The notes under the pieces: generated by a model
What the model was told of the DNA's origin: nothing
Database searches by the model: none
What the model saw: only the letters and a program-made list of their open reading frames with translations
Program-made: the position numbers and the translations under genes
In this document: one piece after another, positions 1-7,577 of the stretch
Layout: each line of letters starts with the position of its first letter
Position numbering within the stretch: the stretch's first letter is position 1
Source of the DNA: Elusimicrobiota bacterium
Lineage (GTDB): Bacteria > Elusimicrobiota > Elusimicrobia > UBA1565 > UBA9628
DNA: 64,000 nt
Reading direction: 5' to 3'
Assembly: GCA_016212855.1 (NCBI GenBank)
Contig: JACRDP010000029.1
Span: 1 to 64,000, forward strand

Positions 1-62
1 AACAGATTTTCAAACATGATCGGAGTCTCCTTGGCGCGATTCGAGCCAAAGAGTGCTCCGAA

Positions 63-140
63 TTATGTTGCGTCAGGAAGGGCTAGCTTCGTCTAAGAAG
101 CCGTCGAACACAACATAACTGCGGCCGCAACATAACCGCG
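63..140. repeat. Short inverted and direct repeats at the RadC break
   Basis: TTATGTTGCG (63-72) is inverted as CGCAACATAA (126-135). CAACATAACyGCG is also directly repeated at 111-123 and 128-140. The last copy abuts the point where the downstream RadC-like frame begins after a stop. This looks like a recombination scar or a small hairpin site. No integron-type core (GTTRRRY/RYYYAAC pair) is convincing. Confidence 0.45.
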
Positions 141-144
141 CGAG

Positions 145-366
145 GTGTTCCGCGCGGCGATCCTGCTCAACGGCGCGGCTGTAATCGTCTCGCACAATCA
201 TCCGAGCGGGGACCCGTCTCCTTCGGCCGAGGACCGCGAAGCGACGAGGCGGCTACAGCGCGCGGGGGAGCTTCTGGGAATTCCCGTGGCCGACCATGTC
301 GTGCTTGGCGAGGGGGAGGGCGACTCTGTGCGGTTCTTCAGCTTCCGCGAGAGCGGCCTGCTGTAG
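145..366 (+). pseudogene. RadC-like JAMM domain, C-terminal fragment
   Basis: The reading frame carries the second half of a RadC/JAB metalloprotease-like domain, with the JAMM signature HNHPSGDPSPSAED. The residues before it (PRE-VFRAAILLN) match the usual HPREVFRAAILLNA block, but an in-frame TAA at 133-135 cuts the frame immediately before PRE. Only about 75 of the 120 or more residues of the domain remain, so this is probably a truncated relic. The GTG at 145 could still start a peptide. An intact paralogue lies 0.8 kb downstream at 1180. RadC-like proteins of this size are common on plasmids and integrative elements, where their role is unclear. Confidence 0.7.
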
Positions 367-373
367 GACGAAC

Positions 374-565
374 ATGCCTCGCTACTACTGCGACTTCCCG
401 AAAGACGACACAGGCGGCAAGTGCTACATGCCCGCACGCCTGATGCCCAACGGAGGCTTATGCCGTTGTGAATCACACGCGGCGCGGCTCCCATATTGGC
501 CGACGAGTTCGGAATCGGTGTCCGAGACGGCTCCGCCCCAAGCGACGCAGGAGGTCAAGGCCTAA
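374..565 (+). CDS. Small Cys-containing protein, unknown
   Basis: This is a 63-residue frame that starts MPRYYCDFPKDDTGGKCYM. An AGGA sequence about 6 nt upstream of the ATG at 374 supports the start. Four cysteines (two near the N-terminus, two in LCRCES) could bind a metal, but no named family is recognised. It begins 8 nt after the RadC fragment ends, so it may once have been co-transcribed with the complete gene. A perfect palindrome follows it. It could be a chance ORF. Confidence 0.35.
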   Translation: MPRYYCDFPKDDTGGKCYMPARLMPNGGLCRCESHAARLPYWPTSSESVSETAPPQATQEVKA

Positions 566-589
566 CCGCGTGCCGGATGACGCGATAGC

Positions 590-619
590 GGCCCTGCCCG
601 TCCTAGGACGGGCAGGGCC
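590..619. repeat. Perfect 30-bp palindrome
   Basis: Arms GGCCCTGCCCGTCC (590-603) and GGACGGGCAGGGCC (606-619) are separated by TA. The transcript would form a very stable hairpin after the small gene at 374, but no U-run follows. It may be a terminator-like or processing hairpin, or a protein-binding site. Confidence 0.6.
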
Positions 620-645
620 AGCTCGTGCTTCGTGACTCCACGGAG

Positions 646-719
646 TTCGCCCCCTGCGGGGCGCGGATCGGTCCGCGACGCTCCTCCCTGCCGGATCGGC
701 GGCAGGGACCGCGAACTCC
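646..719 (+). repeat. Structured intergenic repeat, copy A
   Basis: This is copy A of a repeat seen three times in the first 3.4 kb. The shared core is CGGTCCGCG..CGCTCC, followed by a hairpin whose arms here are CCCTGCCG and CGGCAGGG, then ACCGCGAACTCC. Flanking ACGGAGTTCG and CGAACTCCGT pair around the whole unit. The hairpin arms differ between copies but stay complementary. Confidence 0.55.
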
Positions 720-757
720 GTTGAAACGAAAAGAGGGGGGACGGCGTAGGTTCTCGT

Positions 758-1183
758 ATGGAACATGAGACCTCCGCTGCGTTTTCGTGGCAGGACTGGG
801 ACTGGCGGCCGCTGGCGCGGCTTATCGTCTGGGTCCTCCTAGCCGCCGCATGGGTGCGCTGGCGAGATGCCCTATCGCAGGACCTGCTGCGGCGGGCTCT
901 CCGCGAAATCGTCCTGGGCTGGTTGCTCTCGTTCGGACTGCTAACCTACGCCCAGGCTCTCATCGCGACCGGAGCCCTGCAGTTCGCCCTAGCTGTCGAT
1001 GAGGCCGCTTACGCGCTTGCGGAGCGGCTTGTACGGCCCTTCGCGGGCCGCGCGCCGTTCGCCGCTAAATTCGTCGCGGCGTTCAGCGTCGAGCTCGTGC
1101 TCGTCCTTGGGTCGGTCCATCTTTGGCGCGCGGCGCACATAAGCGGTCGTATCGCCGCGCTGCTGTGGGAGATCCTTCGATGA
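758..1183 (+). CDS. Membrane protein of unknown function
   Basis: The 141-residue protein has at least three hydrophobic stretches (about residues 20-33, 48-72 and 105-122) separated by Arg-rich segments, consistent with a small inner-membrane protein. No family is recognised. Its stop overlaps the start of the RadC-like gene by 4 nt (ATGA), so the two are translationally coupled. Whatever the RadC-like protein does may therefore be linked to the membrane. The 190-bp region upstream contains repeat copy A and no obvious promoter. Confidence 0.6.
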   Translation: MEHETSAAFSWQDWDWRPLARLIVWVLLAAAWVRWRDALSQDLLRRALREIVLGWLLSFGLLTYAQALIATGALQFALAVDEAAYALAERLVRPFAGRAPFAAKFVAAFSVELVLVLGSVHLWRAAHISGRIAALLWEILR

Positions 1184-1599
1184 TCACGAGTTTGCGGGTC
1201 GTGCGCTCGGGCCTCCCTTCGCGGCAACTTATCCGCTCGGCCGAGGACGCCTATCGGGTTCTGAGCCCGCTGGCGCGCAATCTCGACCGCGAGCACTTCT
1301 GGCGGCTGGACCTCGACTCGCGGCGGCGCCTGATCGGCCTCGAGCTCGTCTCGGTGGGAAGTCTCGACGCATCCATCGTTCACCCGCGCGAGGTATTCAA
1401 AGGTGCCCTGCTCAACAACGCGCACAGCATCATGGTCGCGCACAATCATCCATCGCAGGATCTGCGGCCTAGCCAGGCGGATCGCCGGACCACGCGGCAA
1501 CTGCTGCTCGTCGCCTGCCTGATCCAGGTGGACCTCGTCGACCATCTCATCGTAGGCGACGATCGCTATTTCAGCTTTAAGAAGGCGGGACTGCTCTAG
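1180..1599 (+). CDS. RadC-like JAMM/MPN domain protein
   Basis: This 139-residue protein consists of a single RadC-type JAB domain. The JAMM pattern is complete: HNHPSQDLRPSQAD near residues 88-101 with an upstream Glu in the LIGLELVSVG strand, and the usual C-terminal DHLIVG..YFSFKKAGLL. It lacks the N-terminal helix-hairpin-helix part of full RadC, as element-borne RadC-like proteins often do. The ATG at 1180 was chosen because GGGAG lies about 8 nt upstream and overlaps the end of the membrane-protein gene. The family has the zinc metalloprotease fold; its role on mobile elements is unproven, and the DNA-repair label is doubtful. Confidence 0.85.
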   Translation: MITSLRVVRSGLPSRQLIRSAEDAYRVLSPLARNLDREHFWRLDLDSRRRLIGLELVSVGSLDASIVHPREVFKGALLNNAHSIMVAHNHPSQDLRPSQADRRTTRQLLLVACLIQVDLVDHLIVGDDRYFSFKKAGLL

Positions 1600-1609
1600 A
1601 AAAGGCAAA

Positions 1610-1630
1610 CCCGGCACCGAGAGTGCCGGG
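1610..1630 (+). terminator. Hairpin after the RadC-like gene
   Basis: Stem CCCGGCAC (1610-1617) pairs with GTGCCGGG (1623-1630) across a 5-nt loop, 10 nt after the stop codon. No U-tract follows, so it may stabilise the 3' end rather than terminate transcription. A second palindrome, CTTCGCCTAGGCGAAG, follows near 1664. Confidence 0.5.
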
Positions 1631-1631
1631 T

Positions 1632-2211
1632 CGCCTGTCGAACGAAGCTGCTCCTGGGTGGAAGCTTCGCCTAGGCGAAGTATAAAGCGCGAGCCTTCGT
1701 TCGCGCAAGACCCAATGCTTGCGGTGGATACCGCCGCGACCGTGGACGGCGTGGACAACTCCTCGTGTTGCCCACCCCGCCCACCGCCGCTTGGATTTCT
1801 CCGCCCCTGCCGGGGCGCGCGGACCGGTCCGCGGACGCTCCTCCCTGTCATGCGGACGCCAGGGACCGAGAACTCCACTGTCTCCACCGCTCGGCGGCGG
1901 AGATTTTTTCTGCTTTCTTTGCGCCTTCCCGTCCCGTCCTCCTCCTTTCCGATCTTTTTCATGTCGCCCCTCGCTTCTCGGGACTCCAGGAGCGAAGGCC
2001 TCCTTCTGCGGCATAAACGGTCCTCCCCGCCGGAGATCCGAAAACCTGGCCCAACCCCCGCCTAGCCCCTAGTTTTCGGACAGCTCGCGTGCCGCGAGGC
2101 GGCCAGCCCGGCTGTGCCGGGGGCCGTCTCCAGGGTGGGGCCCCGCCATTTATTCCTCGTCGTTCGGCCTTCCTCGGGTCCCTCGCCCTCCGGGTGCTGC
2201 GGAGGTGCGAC
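1632..2211 (+). other. Long intergenic region before the sigma factor
   Basis: No convincing gene is seen in this 580-nt stretch. It contains repeat copy B (1797-1876) and a hairpin with arms TCCGAAAAC (about 2037) and GTTTTCGGA (about 2071). The open frames here have Arg/Pro/Ser-rich translations typical of GC-rich noncoding DNA. It may be a regulatory leader for the sigma-factor gene. Confidence 0.5.
1797..1876 (+). repeat. Structured intergenic repeat, copy B
   Basis: It resembles copy A over its whole length: TTC(T)CCGCCCCTGCCGGGGCGCG, then GGACCGGTCCGCGGACGCTCC, then a hairpin with arms CCCTG and CAGGG, then GACCGAGAACTCC. The outer GGACCGGTCC is itself a palindrome. Both copies point in the direction of the genes that follow. 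Confidence 0.55.
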
Positions 2212-2814
2212 ATGAAAAAGAACTGCAAGATCGTCGTACGGGACGGGAAGGGGAACGGCCGGGCTTTGAAGTCGGACGCCGTGACGGATGCTCTCAAGTG
2301 CTACTTGGATGGACGCAATCCTGAGGCGCGGTATTTCGCCCTTGGGTTGTGCCGGGACTCGGACGAGGCGGACGAGTTGGTCCAGGAGGCGTGCTACCGG
2401 GCTTTGAAGGCGCGCAAGCGGCACGACGCGACGAAGGCGGTCAAGAGTTGGCTTTTTACCATCCTGCGCAATGTGTTTATGGACTCTCGGCGGCGCAAGG
2501 AGAGGCGGGACGGGGTGTCCTTGGATTATTGCTGTGGCGCGGACGACTCGGCTCCTCTCCATGAGACGCTTCCCGGAATAGACGAGGACATGCTCGGACG
2601 CTTGGAGCGCGCGGAGACTTCGGCCCAGGTGCGCCGGGCGATGGCTCGACTGAGGGCGACGGAGCGCGAAGTCCTCACGCTGTGTGATGCGCGGGGAATG
2701 GCTTACGGCGAGGCGGCTAGAACCCTGGGGGTGCCGGAGAACACTCTGCGTTCGCGGCTTCACCGGGCGCGCTTGAAACTGAGAAAGACGGCGGGCCGGG
2801 TCGGATTGATTTGA
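2212..2814 (+). CDS. ECF-type RNA polymerase sigma factor
   Basis: This 200-residue protein has sigma-70 region 2 (ALGLCRDSDEADELVQEACYRAL..SWLFTILRNVFMDSRRR, about residues 38-95) and region 4 (MARLRATEREVLTLCDARGMAYGEAARTLGVPENTLRSRLHRARLKLR, about 145-192), joined by a short linker with no region 3. Such factors redirect RNA polymerase to a small promoter set. The ATG at 2212 is preceded by GGAGGTG at optimal spacing. No obvious anti-sigma gene is adjacent; the next gene is a DUF6573 protein 18 nt away. Its target promoters are not evident from this window. Confidence 0.9.
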   Translation: MKKNCKIVVRDGKGNGRALKSDAVTDALKCYLDGRNPEARYFALGLCRDSDEADELVQEACYRALKARKRHDATKAVKSWLFTILRNVFMDSRRRKERRDGVSLDYCCGADDSAPLHETLPGIDEDMLGRLERAETSAQVRRAMARLRATEREVLTLCDARGMAYGEAARTLGVPENTLRSRLHRARLKLRKTAGRVGLI

Positions 2815-2831
2815 AACAGGAGGACCGAAAA

Positions 2832-3227
2832 ATGGAAATGAATGAGAAGCCGGAAGAGTTCGAGGTTATCCACGCCTACACGCGGGCCCAGGCCATCGAG
2901 GACGGCGTCTTGGTGGACATGAGCGCTTTGGCGCGCGAGGCGGGTTTTCGTTGGCCCCTGGCGGTCACGCGAAGCGTCTGGGGCGTCATCGAGCCGGACG
3001 ATGCGCTAAAAAGGGAGGGCCAAAGCTACACCGGGCGCGCGTGGGACCTGCTCACCATCCTCCGCGCGGAAATGCGTTCTGCGCGGGACGGGTGCGAGGT
3101 CCGCTTCGCGGCTTACTTCGTGACCGAGCCGGGTATGCCGCCGCGCCAAGTGGCGATGCGCGCGGTCAGCGGTCCGGGCGACGAAGGCGAGCCCGTCATT
3201 ACCGTCATGATGCCGGACGAGGATTAG
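2832..3227 (+). CDS. DUF6573 family protein
   Basis: The 131-residue protein opens EFEVIHAYTRAQAIEDGVLVDMSALAREAGFRWPLAVTRSVW and ends GEPVITVMMPDED, the recognisable pattern of the DUF6573 family found mainly on plasmids and conjugative elements. Its function is unknown. AGGAGG 8 nt before the ATG at 2832 supports this start rather than the TTG at 2811. It is probably co-transcribed with the sigma factor, and a strong terminator follows. Its presence supports the accessory nature of this end of the window. Confidence 0.8.
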   Translation: MEMNEKPEEFEVIHAYTRAQAIEDGVLVDMSALAREAGFRWPLAVTRSVWGVIEPDDALKREGQSYTGRAWDLLTILRAEMRSARDGCEVRFAAYFVTEPGMPPRQVAMRAVSGPGDEGEPVITVMMPDED

Positions 3228-3233
3228 CAAAGA

Positions 3234-3267
3234 GCCGCCCCCGCGGAAAGCGGGGGCGGCCGTTTTT
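3234..3267 (+). terminator. Rho-independent terminator
   Basis: An 11-bp GC stem, GCCGCCCCCGC / GCGGGGGCGGC, with loop GGAAA is followed by CGTTTTT. It ends the sigma factor-DUF6573 operon. Confidence 0.9.
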
Positions 3268-3319
3268 GGCGGGTCGGTCCGCGGCCGCTCCACCTCGGGC
3301 CGTGCCGAGGTCCATTGAA
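3268..3319 (+). repeat. Structured intergenic repeat, copy C (shorter)
   Basis: GGGTCGGTCCGCGGCCGCTCC matches the core of copies A and B. It is followed by a hairpin with arms CCTCGG and CCGAGG and by ATTGAAGC, matching GTTGAAAC after copy A. The sequence of the hairpin arms is different but pairing is kept, which argues for selection on RNA or DNA structure. Confidence 0.45.
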
Positions 3320-3322
3320 GCA

Positions 3323-3351
3323 TTGACTTAGCGACTCTACGAGCCTATGCT
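3323..3351 (+). promoter_or_regulatory. Sigma-70-type promoter for the MFS gene
   Basis: TTGACT (3323-3328), a 17-bp spacer and TATGCT (3346-3351). A start site near 3358 would give a leader of about 90 nt before the ATG at 3450. Confidence 0.65.
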
Positions 3352-3449
3352 AAGGCCGTGAGAACAGCCATAGCGGCGCTCCTCCCTCGCTTTCGCCGTT
3401 CTCGGGCGCAGCCTGAATGAGGCGGTCCAGCGGGTGGGCTAAGACGATC

Positions 3450-4739
3450 ATGACCGGCCTATTCGACGTCAGTTTGGGCCGAGACTTCTGGATGTTTCGC
3501 TTCGGCCAACTCGTCTCGCTGCTGGGCGACGGCTGCGGGATGATCGCTCTGTCGTGGTGGGTGCTGGACAAGTCGGGCTCGGCGGCCCGCATGTCGGCCG
3601 TGCTGGCTCCCGCGATGGCGGTGCGCGTGCTGCTTCTGCCGCTCATGGGACCGTTGGCTGATCGGATTCCGCGCAAGCGTCTGATCCTGATAGCCGACCT
3701 TTGGCGCTTCGTTTTCTCGCTGGCGATCGCGGTGCTGGTCCGGCGCGATCGATTCGACGCCGGCCTCTTGGCCGCGCTCTACGCGCTGAGCGGCGTGGGA
3801 GGCGCGCTGTTCGCCGCGGCTTCCTCGGCGATCGTGCCGCAGCTCGTGGAGCGCGGCTCGCTTCAGAAGGCGATGCGTCAGACTCATGCGGTCGATTCGC
3901 TGGCTAGAGTGGCGGGCGGCATTCTAGGCGGTGTCGTCGTAAGCTTCCTTGGAGTCTTCGGTGCCTTCATCTTTGACGCGCTGTCGTATCTGATCTCGGC
4001 CGTTTCCTGTCTGTGGATCAAGGCCTCGACGCGTCCCGAGCGTGCGGCCGGCCACTCGGCCGGAGGCCTTTGGAGCGATGACCTCGTTGAAGGCTTTCGC
4101 CTCATTTACCGCATTCCGGTCCTTTTCTGGTTGTGCGTAGTAGCGATGTTCATGAATCTCGCACTTTCGCCTATGGCTGTGCTCCTGCCGGTGCTGGCCA
4201 AGCAGGCACGCGGTATGCCCGCCTGGTTTCTAGGAGGGCTCGAAAGCAGCATCAGCCTCGGCGCGATCGTCGGCGCCCTGACGGTGGGATGGGTGCTGAC
4301 GCGACTGCGCGCGCATTGGGTGATCTGTGCCGCGATCGCGATGCTCGGCATCGGGATAATGATCCTGCCGTGGGTCCCCAACGCTCTTCTACCATTGAGC
4401 GTCCTGTTCTGGATCGGCGTGGGTCAGACGTGGGCTGACGTGCCGATCGGCACGCAGCTTTCGTTGACGGTTCCCGATTCGCACCGGGCCCGCGTCGGAG
4501 CGATTATGGGGTTCCTGTGCGGCGGCATCGCGCCGCTTGGTGTAGCAGCAGCTGGGTTTCTGATCTCGTCGTTTGGGCTTACGGCCGCTATGGCCTGCAT
4601 GGGCGCCTCGCTCCTCGCGATGACGCCGCTCCTGCTGTTAGTCCCTCGCTTCGCGGACTTCATGAACGCATCTCCGCTCGAGGCGGAAGGCTTCCTTGCG
4701 CGCCACTATCCCGATGCCCTCGATCCTTTAGCGAAGTAG
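3450..4739 (+). CDS. MFS transporter (EntS/MFS_3-like exporter)
   Basis: This 429-residue integral membrane protein has about 12 hydrophobic segments. It starts with the typical RFGQLVSLLGDGCGMIALSWWVL segment and has GPLADRIPRKRLILIADLWR as the loop 2-3 signature of the major facilitator superfamily. The closest type is the MFS_3 group that exports siderophores, macrolides and other small molecules; the substrate here is unknown. The ATG at 3450 places the first helix at the usual distance, and an in-frame ATG at 3417 is also possible. It is transcribed alone from the promoter at 3323. Confidence 0.85.
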   Translation: MTGLFDVSLGRDFWMFRFGQLVSLLGDGCGMIALSWWVLDKSGSAARMSAVLAPAMAVRVLLLPLMGPLADRIPRKRLILIADLWRFVFSLAIAVLVRRDRFDAGLLAALYALSGVGGALFAAASSAIVPQLVERGSLQKAMRQTHAVDSLARVAGGILGGVVVSFLGVFGAFIFDALSYLISAVSCLWIKASTRPERAAGHSAGGLWSDDLVEGFRLIYRIPVLFWLCVVAMFMNLALSPMAVLLPVLAKQARGMPAWFLGGLESSISLGAIVGALTVGWVLTRLRAHWVICAAIAMLGIGIMILPWVPNALLPLSVLFWIGVGQTWADVPIGTQLSLTVPDSHRARVGAIMGFLCGGIAPLGVAAAGFLISSFGLTAAMACMGASLLAMTPLLLLVPRFADFMNASPLEAEGFLARHYPDALDPLAK

Positions 4740-4764
4740 ACCGGCCGCTTGACCTGGGGTTAGC

Positions 4765-5229
4765 TCAGCCGCCGAGAAGCATGGCGGAAGTGGAATTCTC
4801 TTTCTCCACGATATCAGCAAGTGCGTTCAGATTAATTGCCAGCTGCCAGGCGCGTTCGCTGTACAAGACGACATCGGAATCGAGAAGTTCCTTAACTTCA
4901 TCTCCAATCAGATCGTCCTCCCTCAGGCCCGAGAGAACCGCGTGGACGTTGTGCGTCAAGAAATTGCGTTGACGCTTCAATCCGTCAAGGTGAGGCTGCA
5001 TCTTTTCTAGAAGAGCGTGCTGCTCCAACAGACCGAGGATTTGCCCAAGAGTCGCGCGTTCCGTGTCGGCTGGGATCGAATGGGCTCTCAGATATAGTTT
5101 GAGTCCCGTTTCAAGCCTGCCGGCGGCGAGCACCGCGCGGCCCAAGTGGCGGCAGAATTCATCGTCCGCGCATAAGAACTTAAAGAAAGTCTTGCCGTCT
5201 ACTTGTTCGCCCTTAGGTGTTAAGTTCAT
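4765..5229 (-). CDS. HEPN-like hypothetical protein
   Basis: This 154-residue, mainly helical protein is convergent with the MFS gene. Residues GLKRQRNFLTHNVH contain an Rx4H motif (RNFLTH) as in HEPN-type ribonuclease or toxin domains. The preceding LETGLKLYLRAHSI and LGQILGLLEQHALLEKMQPHLDGL fit the helices of that fold. HEPN proteins often act in defence or toxin-antitoxin pairs, but no antitoxin partner is adjacent. Assignment rests on one short motif and overall helicity, so function stays open. Confidence 0.5.
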   Translation of the reverse strand: MNLTPKGEQVDGKTFFKFLCADDEFCRHLGRAVLAAGRLETGLKLYLRAHSIPADTERATLGQILGLLEQHALLEKMQPHLDGLKRQRNFLTHNVHAVLSGLREDDLIGDEVKELLDSDVVLYSERAWQLAINLNALADIVEKENSTSAMLLGG

Positions 5230-5339
5230 ATGGCCCGCCTCACCGATACGGCGGTTCGCCCATTGTAGAATAGATTCTCGGGCTGATAATTGTCATCGGA
5301 ATTGATGAATCGTCACTGCCAGAGAGCTCTGCCCTTGCA

Positions 5340-5368
5340 TTGACAGTCAGGGATGGCGGGGCTACACT
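5340..5368 (+). promoter_or_regulatory. Sigma-70 promoter for the TPR-toxin gene
   Basis: A perfect TTGACA (5340-5345), 17-bp spacer and TACACT (5363-5368) end 20 nt before the ATG at 5389, giving a very short leader without a clear ribosome-binding site. Confidence 0.75.
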
Positions 5369-5388
5369 GACTCGACGGTGCCAGGCCC

Positions 5389-7107
5389 ATGATTACCACC
5401 CTCCTGTTGGCCTTTGCTCTTTTGTCCGCGTCCCCGGGTACCGCCCAGGATGAAAAGCGACCGCCTGAGTCGCAACCCGCCTTAACGGCTGAGACCGAAG
5501 CCACGAAAGCAGCTCCTGAGTTGGCGCGCCTCGATCAAGTCCTTACGCTCGCGCAGGAGGCCAAACAGCAAGGCCGCCTCGCTCCAGAGCGCTACGAGGG
5601 GTTTCTTAAGCAGTTCCGCGGCTCTCTCGATACGGCCCGAGCGGTCACTCCACCGTCCCCGGCGGCCTCAGCGCTCTATGCGCGCATCCTTGCCCGTCTG
5701 GGTGAGCCCCAGGAGGCCTTGGCGACCCTGACCCCTGCTCTCGAACAAGACCCCGATAACCCTAACCTGCGGGTGGCCCTTGGTCATGTGCGGTATGAAG
5801 AGAAGGACTATCCTGCCGCCCATGCTGAGGCGGAAGCCGTCCTTAAACGTGACCCCACCAACAAAGAGGCGCTTGCCCTAAAATATTTCAGCCGGGGCCG
5901 CACCTCAGGCGTGTCTGGCGCCGCGGGTATCGCCCCCAGCGCGGCGTTGCCGGCCTCCGGTCTGGAAGAGGCCTCCATCCTCCATAATCCGAGGATCGTG
6001 GAAGCAGGGCGGCGTGCCTTGGCCCGGCAAAGCGCCATCAGCCTTACCGACAAAGCGATGGGCCGCCTCAAGATCGATGATCCCCGTGAGGCGCTTCGAT
6101 TTCTCGCCCTGGCTGAAGCGATTGATCCGGGCTTCGCGGATGTACCTATGCAACAGGGCCTTGCCTATCGAGATCTCAAGCAGCATGCCACGGCCGTCGA
6201 GCGCTTTACGCAAGCAGAGGCGCTGTGGCGCGCGAAAGCGACCCCTCGGAGCGTCGAACTGGCGGGGCTCGCCGGAAAGCTGCGTGAAAGCGAAACCGCC
6301 GAGCTGAATCAGAACACGAAGGTGGTGGAGTCGCCAGTCTCGCAGCCCAAGAATTCCTCAACCCCACTGCCCCTGCTTCCTGTCGGACTTTTTACGGCGG
6401 GTGCACTGACGGCCTTCTCTATTTACCGCTCAAGGCAGACAGCGGTGTCCGAGGACGGGTTAAATCCAGAGCCTCAAGTCCCGGACGACAACGCTCACCG
6501 CAATTGGATGACGAGCGCCAAGGTTGCCGGGGTGGCTTTTATCGCCTTGGCGACTTGGGAGTTTGGCCCTGGCGCTCTCGCGGCAGGCCGCGTGCTTCTC
6601 AGCACGATTGGTCCGTCTGCCTCACCGGCCATCGTGCCCGCTGTTGCCGGTTCGGGAACGGGCATAGGCGCCGCGACTGCGATTACAGCGGAAGAGGCAA
6701 TCAAGCTTGGTCTGCCTGTCGCCGTCGGAGCTTATGGGGCGAAAAGGGCCGCTGAGAACCTTTACAGCAAAGCTTCCTCGAACTCCTCGGCGACGCAAGG
6801 CGGAACCAGCCAAGGCGAGCCTGACCGTGACCGATTGTTGAGGAGGGCGCAGGACCCCGACCTCCGTGATTCGATTGACAATCTTTACCGCAAGAACGCT
6901 AAGATTGGATCAGGAAGCTCGATGGACGCTTACCGGTATGAAGCAAAAACAGGCATTAAGCTCTCAAAAAGCGGGCATGGGGAGAAGTTGATCGCCCGAA
7001 GGGACCAGCTGATGCGTGTCCTTCGCAAGCCCGGATTGAGCTCAGTGGATAAACAGATTACGAAGGATCTTTTGATCGATATCCAGAATGCGTTGAGCGG
7101 ATTGTAA
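5389..7107 (+). CDS. Secreted/membrane TPR protein with C-terminal polymorphic toxin-like domain
   Basis: The 572-residue protein has a signal peptide (MITTLLLAFALLSASPGTAQ), TPR-like repeats (about residues 95-290), hydrophobic segments near 325-345 and 375-440, and an 88-residue tail. The tail (DSIDNLYRKNAKIGSGSSMDAYRYEAKTG, then a helical stretch ending LLIDIQNALSGL) resembles C-terminal toxin domains of CdiA/Rhs-type proteins, which share the D..LYR.nAkiGdGgtaDA.R.E..TG pattern. The stop overlaps the next gene (TAATG), and that gene looks like a DUF7674-type immunity protein. I infer a toxin-immunity pair mounted on a TPR carrier. How the toxin would be delivered is not clear. Confidence 0.65.
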   Translation: MITTLLLAFALLSASPGTAQDEKRPPESQPALTAETEATKAAPELARLDQVLTLAQEAKQQGRLAPERYEGFLKQFRGSLDTARAVTPPSPAASALYARILARLGEPQEALATLTPALEQDPDNPNLRVALGHVRYEEKDYPAAHAEAEAVLKRDPTNKEALALKYFSRGRTSGVSGAAGIAPSAALPASGLEEASILHNPRIVEAGRRALARQSAISLTDKAMGRLKIDDPREALRFLALAEAIDPGFADVPMQQGLAYRDLKQHATAVERFTQAEALWRAKATPRSVELAGLAGKLRESETAELNQNTKVVESPVSQPKNSSTPLPLLPVGLFTAGALTAFSIYRSRQTAVSEDGLNPEPQVPDDNAHRNWMTSAKVAGVAFIALATWEFGPGALAAGRVLLSTIGPSASPAIVPAVAGSGTGIGAATAITAEEAIKLGLPVAVGAYGAKRAAENLYSKASSNSSATQGGTSQGEPDRDRLLRRAQDPDLRDSIDNLYRKNAKIGSGSSMDAYRYEAKTGIKLSKSGHGEKLIARRDQLMRVLRKPGLSSVDKQITKDLLIDIQNALSGL

Positions 7108-7520
7108 TGACGAATTTCAAACTAATTCCTGATCGCTCTCCCGAGATCATTTTGAGCGCTTTGCGTAAGAAAGCGCCCGAGTTCTTCACTTCCGATGAAT
7201 ACCTCCGGCTCGCGCGGCTCGATCCAAAGTTCAAAGAAAACCCCGGTCTCATCTGCGCCGCGTTCACAAAGCTGCTATGCGCGAAGCTGGAGAGGCAGGA
7301 AGACGCCGACAAGTATTTTGAAATCATCGAGGAATGGGCATCGAGCAAAGATTCCGAAGTTGAAAACTATCTCGTTACAGAAGTCTTCGAGAACGTTCGC
7401 CTTCCGAAGCTGGGCGAGGCTCGATTCAAGAGCGAATTGGGGCCGATTTCCCGCCAGATTTATGAGCGCTGGATGGAGGACCCGCCCGAGGATCGCATGT
7501 CTAGTCGTAGCGGGAAATAG
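7107..7520 (+). CDS. Probable immunity protein (DUF7674-like)
   Basis: The 137-residue soluble helical protein has no signal peptide. The segment LICAAFTKLLCAKLERQEDADKYFEIIEEWASSKDSEVENYLVTEVFENV is of the kind seen in DUF7674-like proteins, small partners found directly downstream of polymorphic toxins. Its start overlaps the toxin gene stop by one base, ensuring joint production. It would neutralise the toxin tail in the cytoplasm. Family assignment is from memory of the pattern and is moderate. Confidence 0.5.
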   Translation: MTNFKLIPDRSPEIILSALRKKAPEFFTSDEYLRLARLDPKFKENPGLICAAFTKLLCAKLERQEDADKYFEIIEEWASSKDSEVENYLVTEVFENVRLPKLGEARFKSELGPISRQIYERWMEDPPEDRMSSRSGK

Positions 7521-7577
7521 CCGATTAGCTCGGCGCGCGGCTGATAGAGTCGTGAGTGGGAAACGACATAGTAGTCT

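Noticed and set aside
61-140. Integron attC site
   Set aside because: The inverted repeats are short and no paired core sites with the expected consensus or an integron integrase are present.
1658-2065. 135-residue plus-strand frame upstream of the sigma factor
   Set aside because: Arg/Pro/Ser-rich translation without domain, overlapping the structured repeat; several other frames are equally open here.
5291-5306. Possible fourth variant sigma-54 site (TGTCAT-N5-TTGAT) before the toxin gene
   Set aside because: The -24 half is degraded and a near-perfect sigma-70 promoter lies 34 nt downstream.
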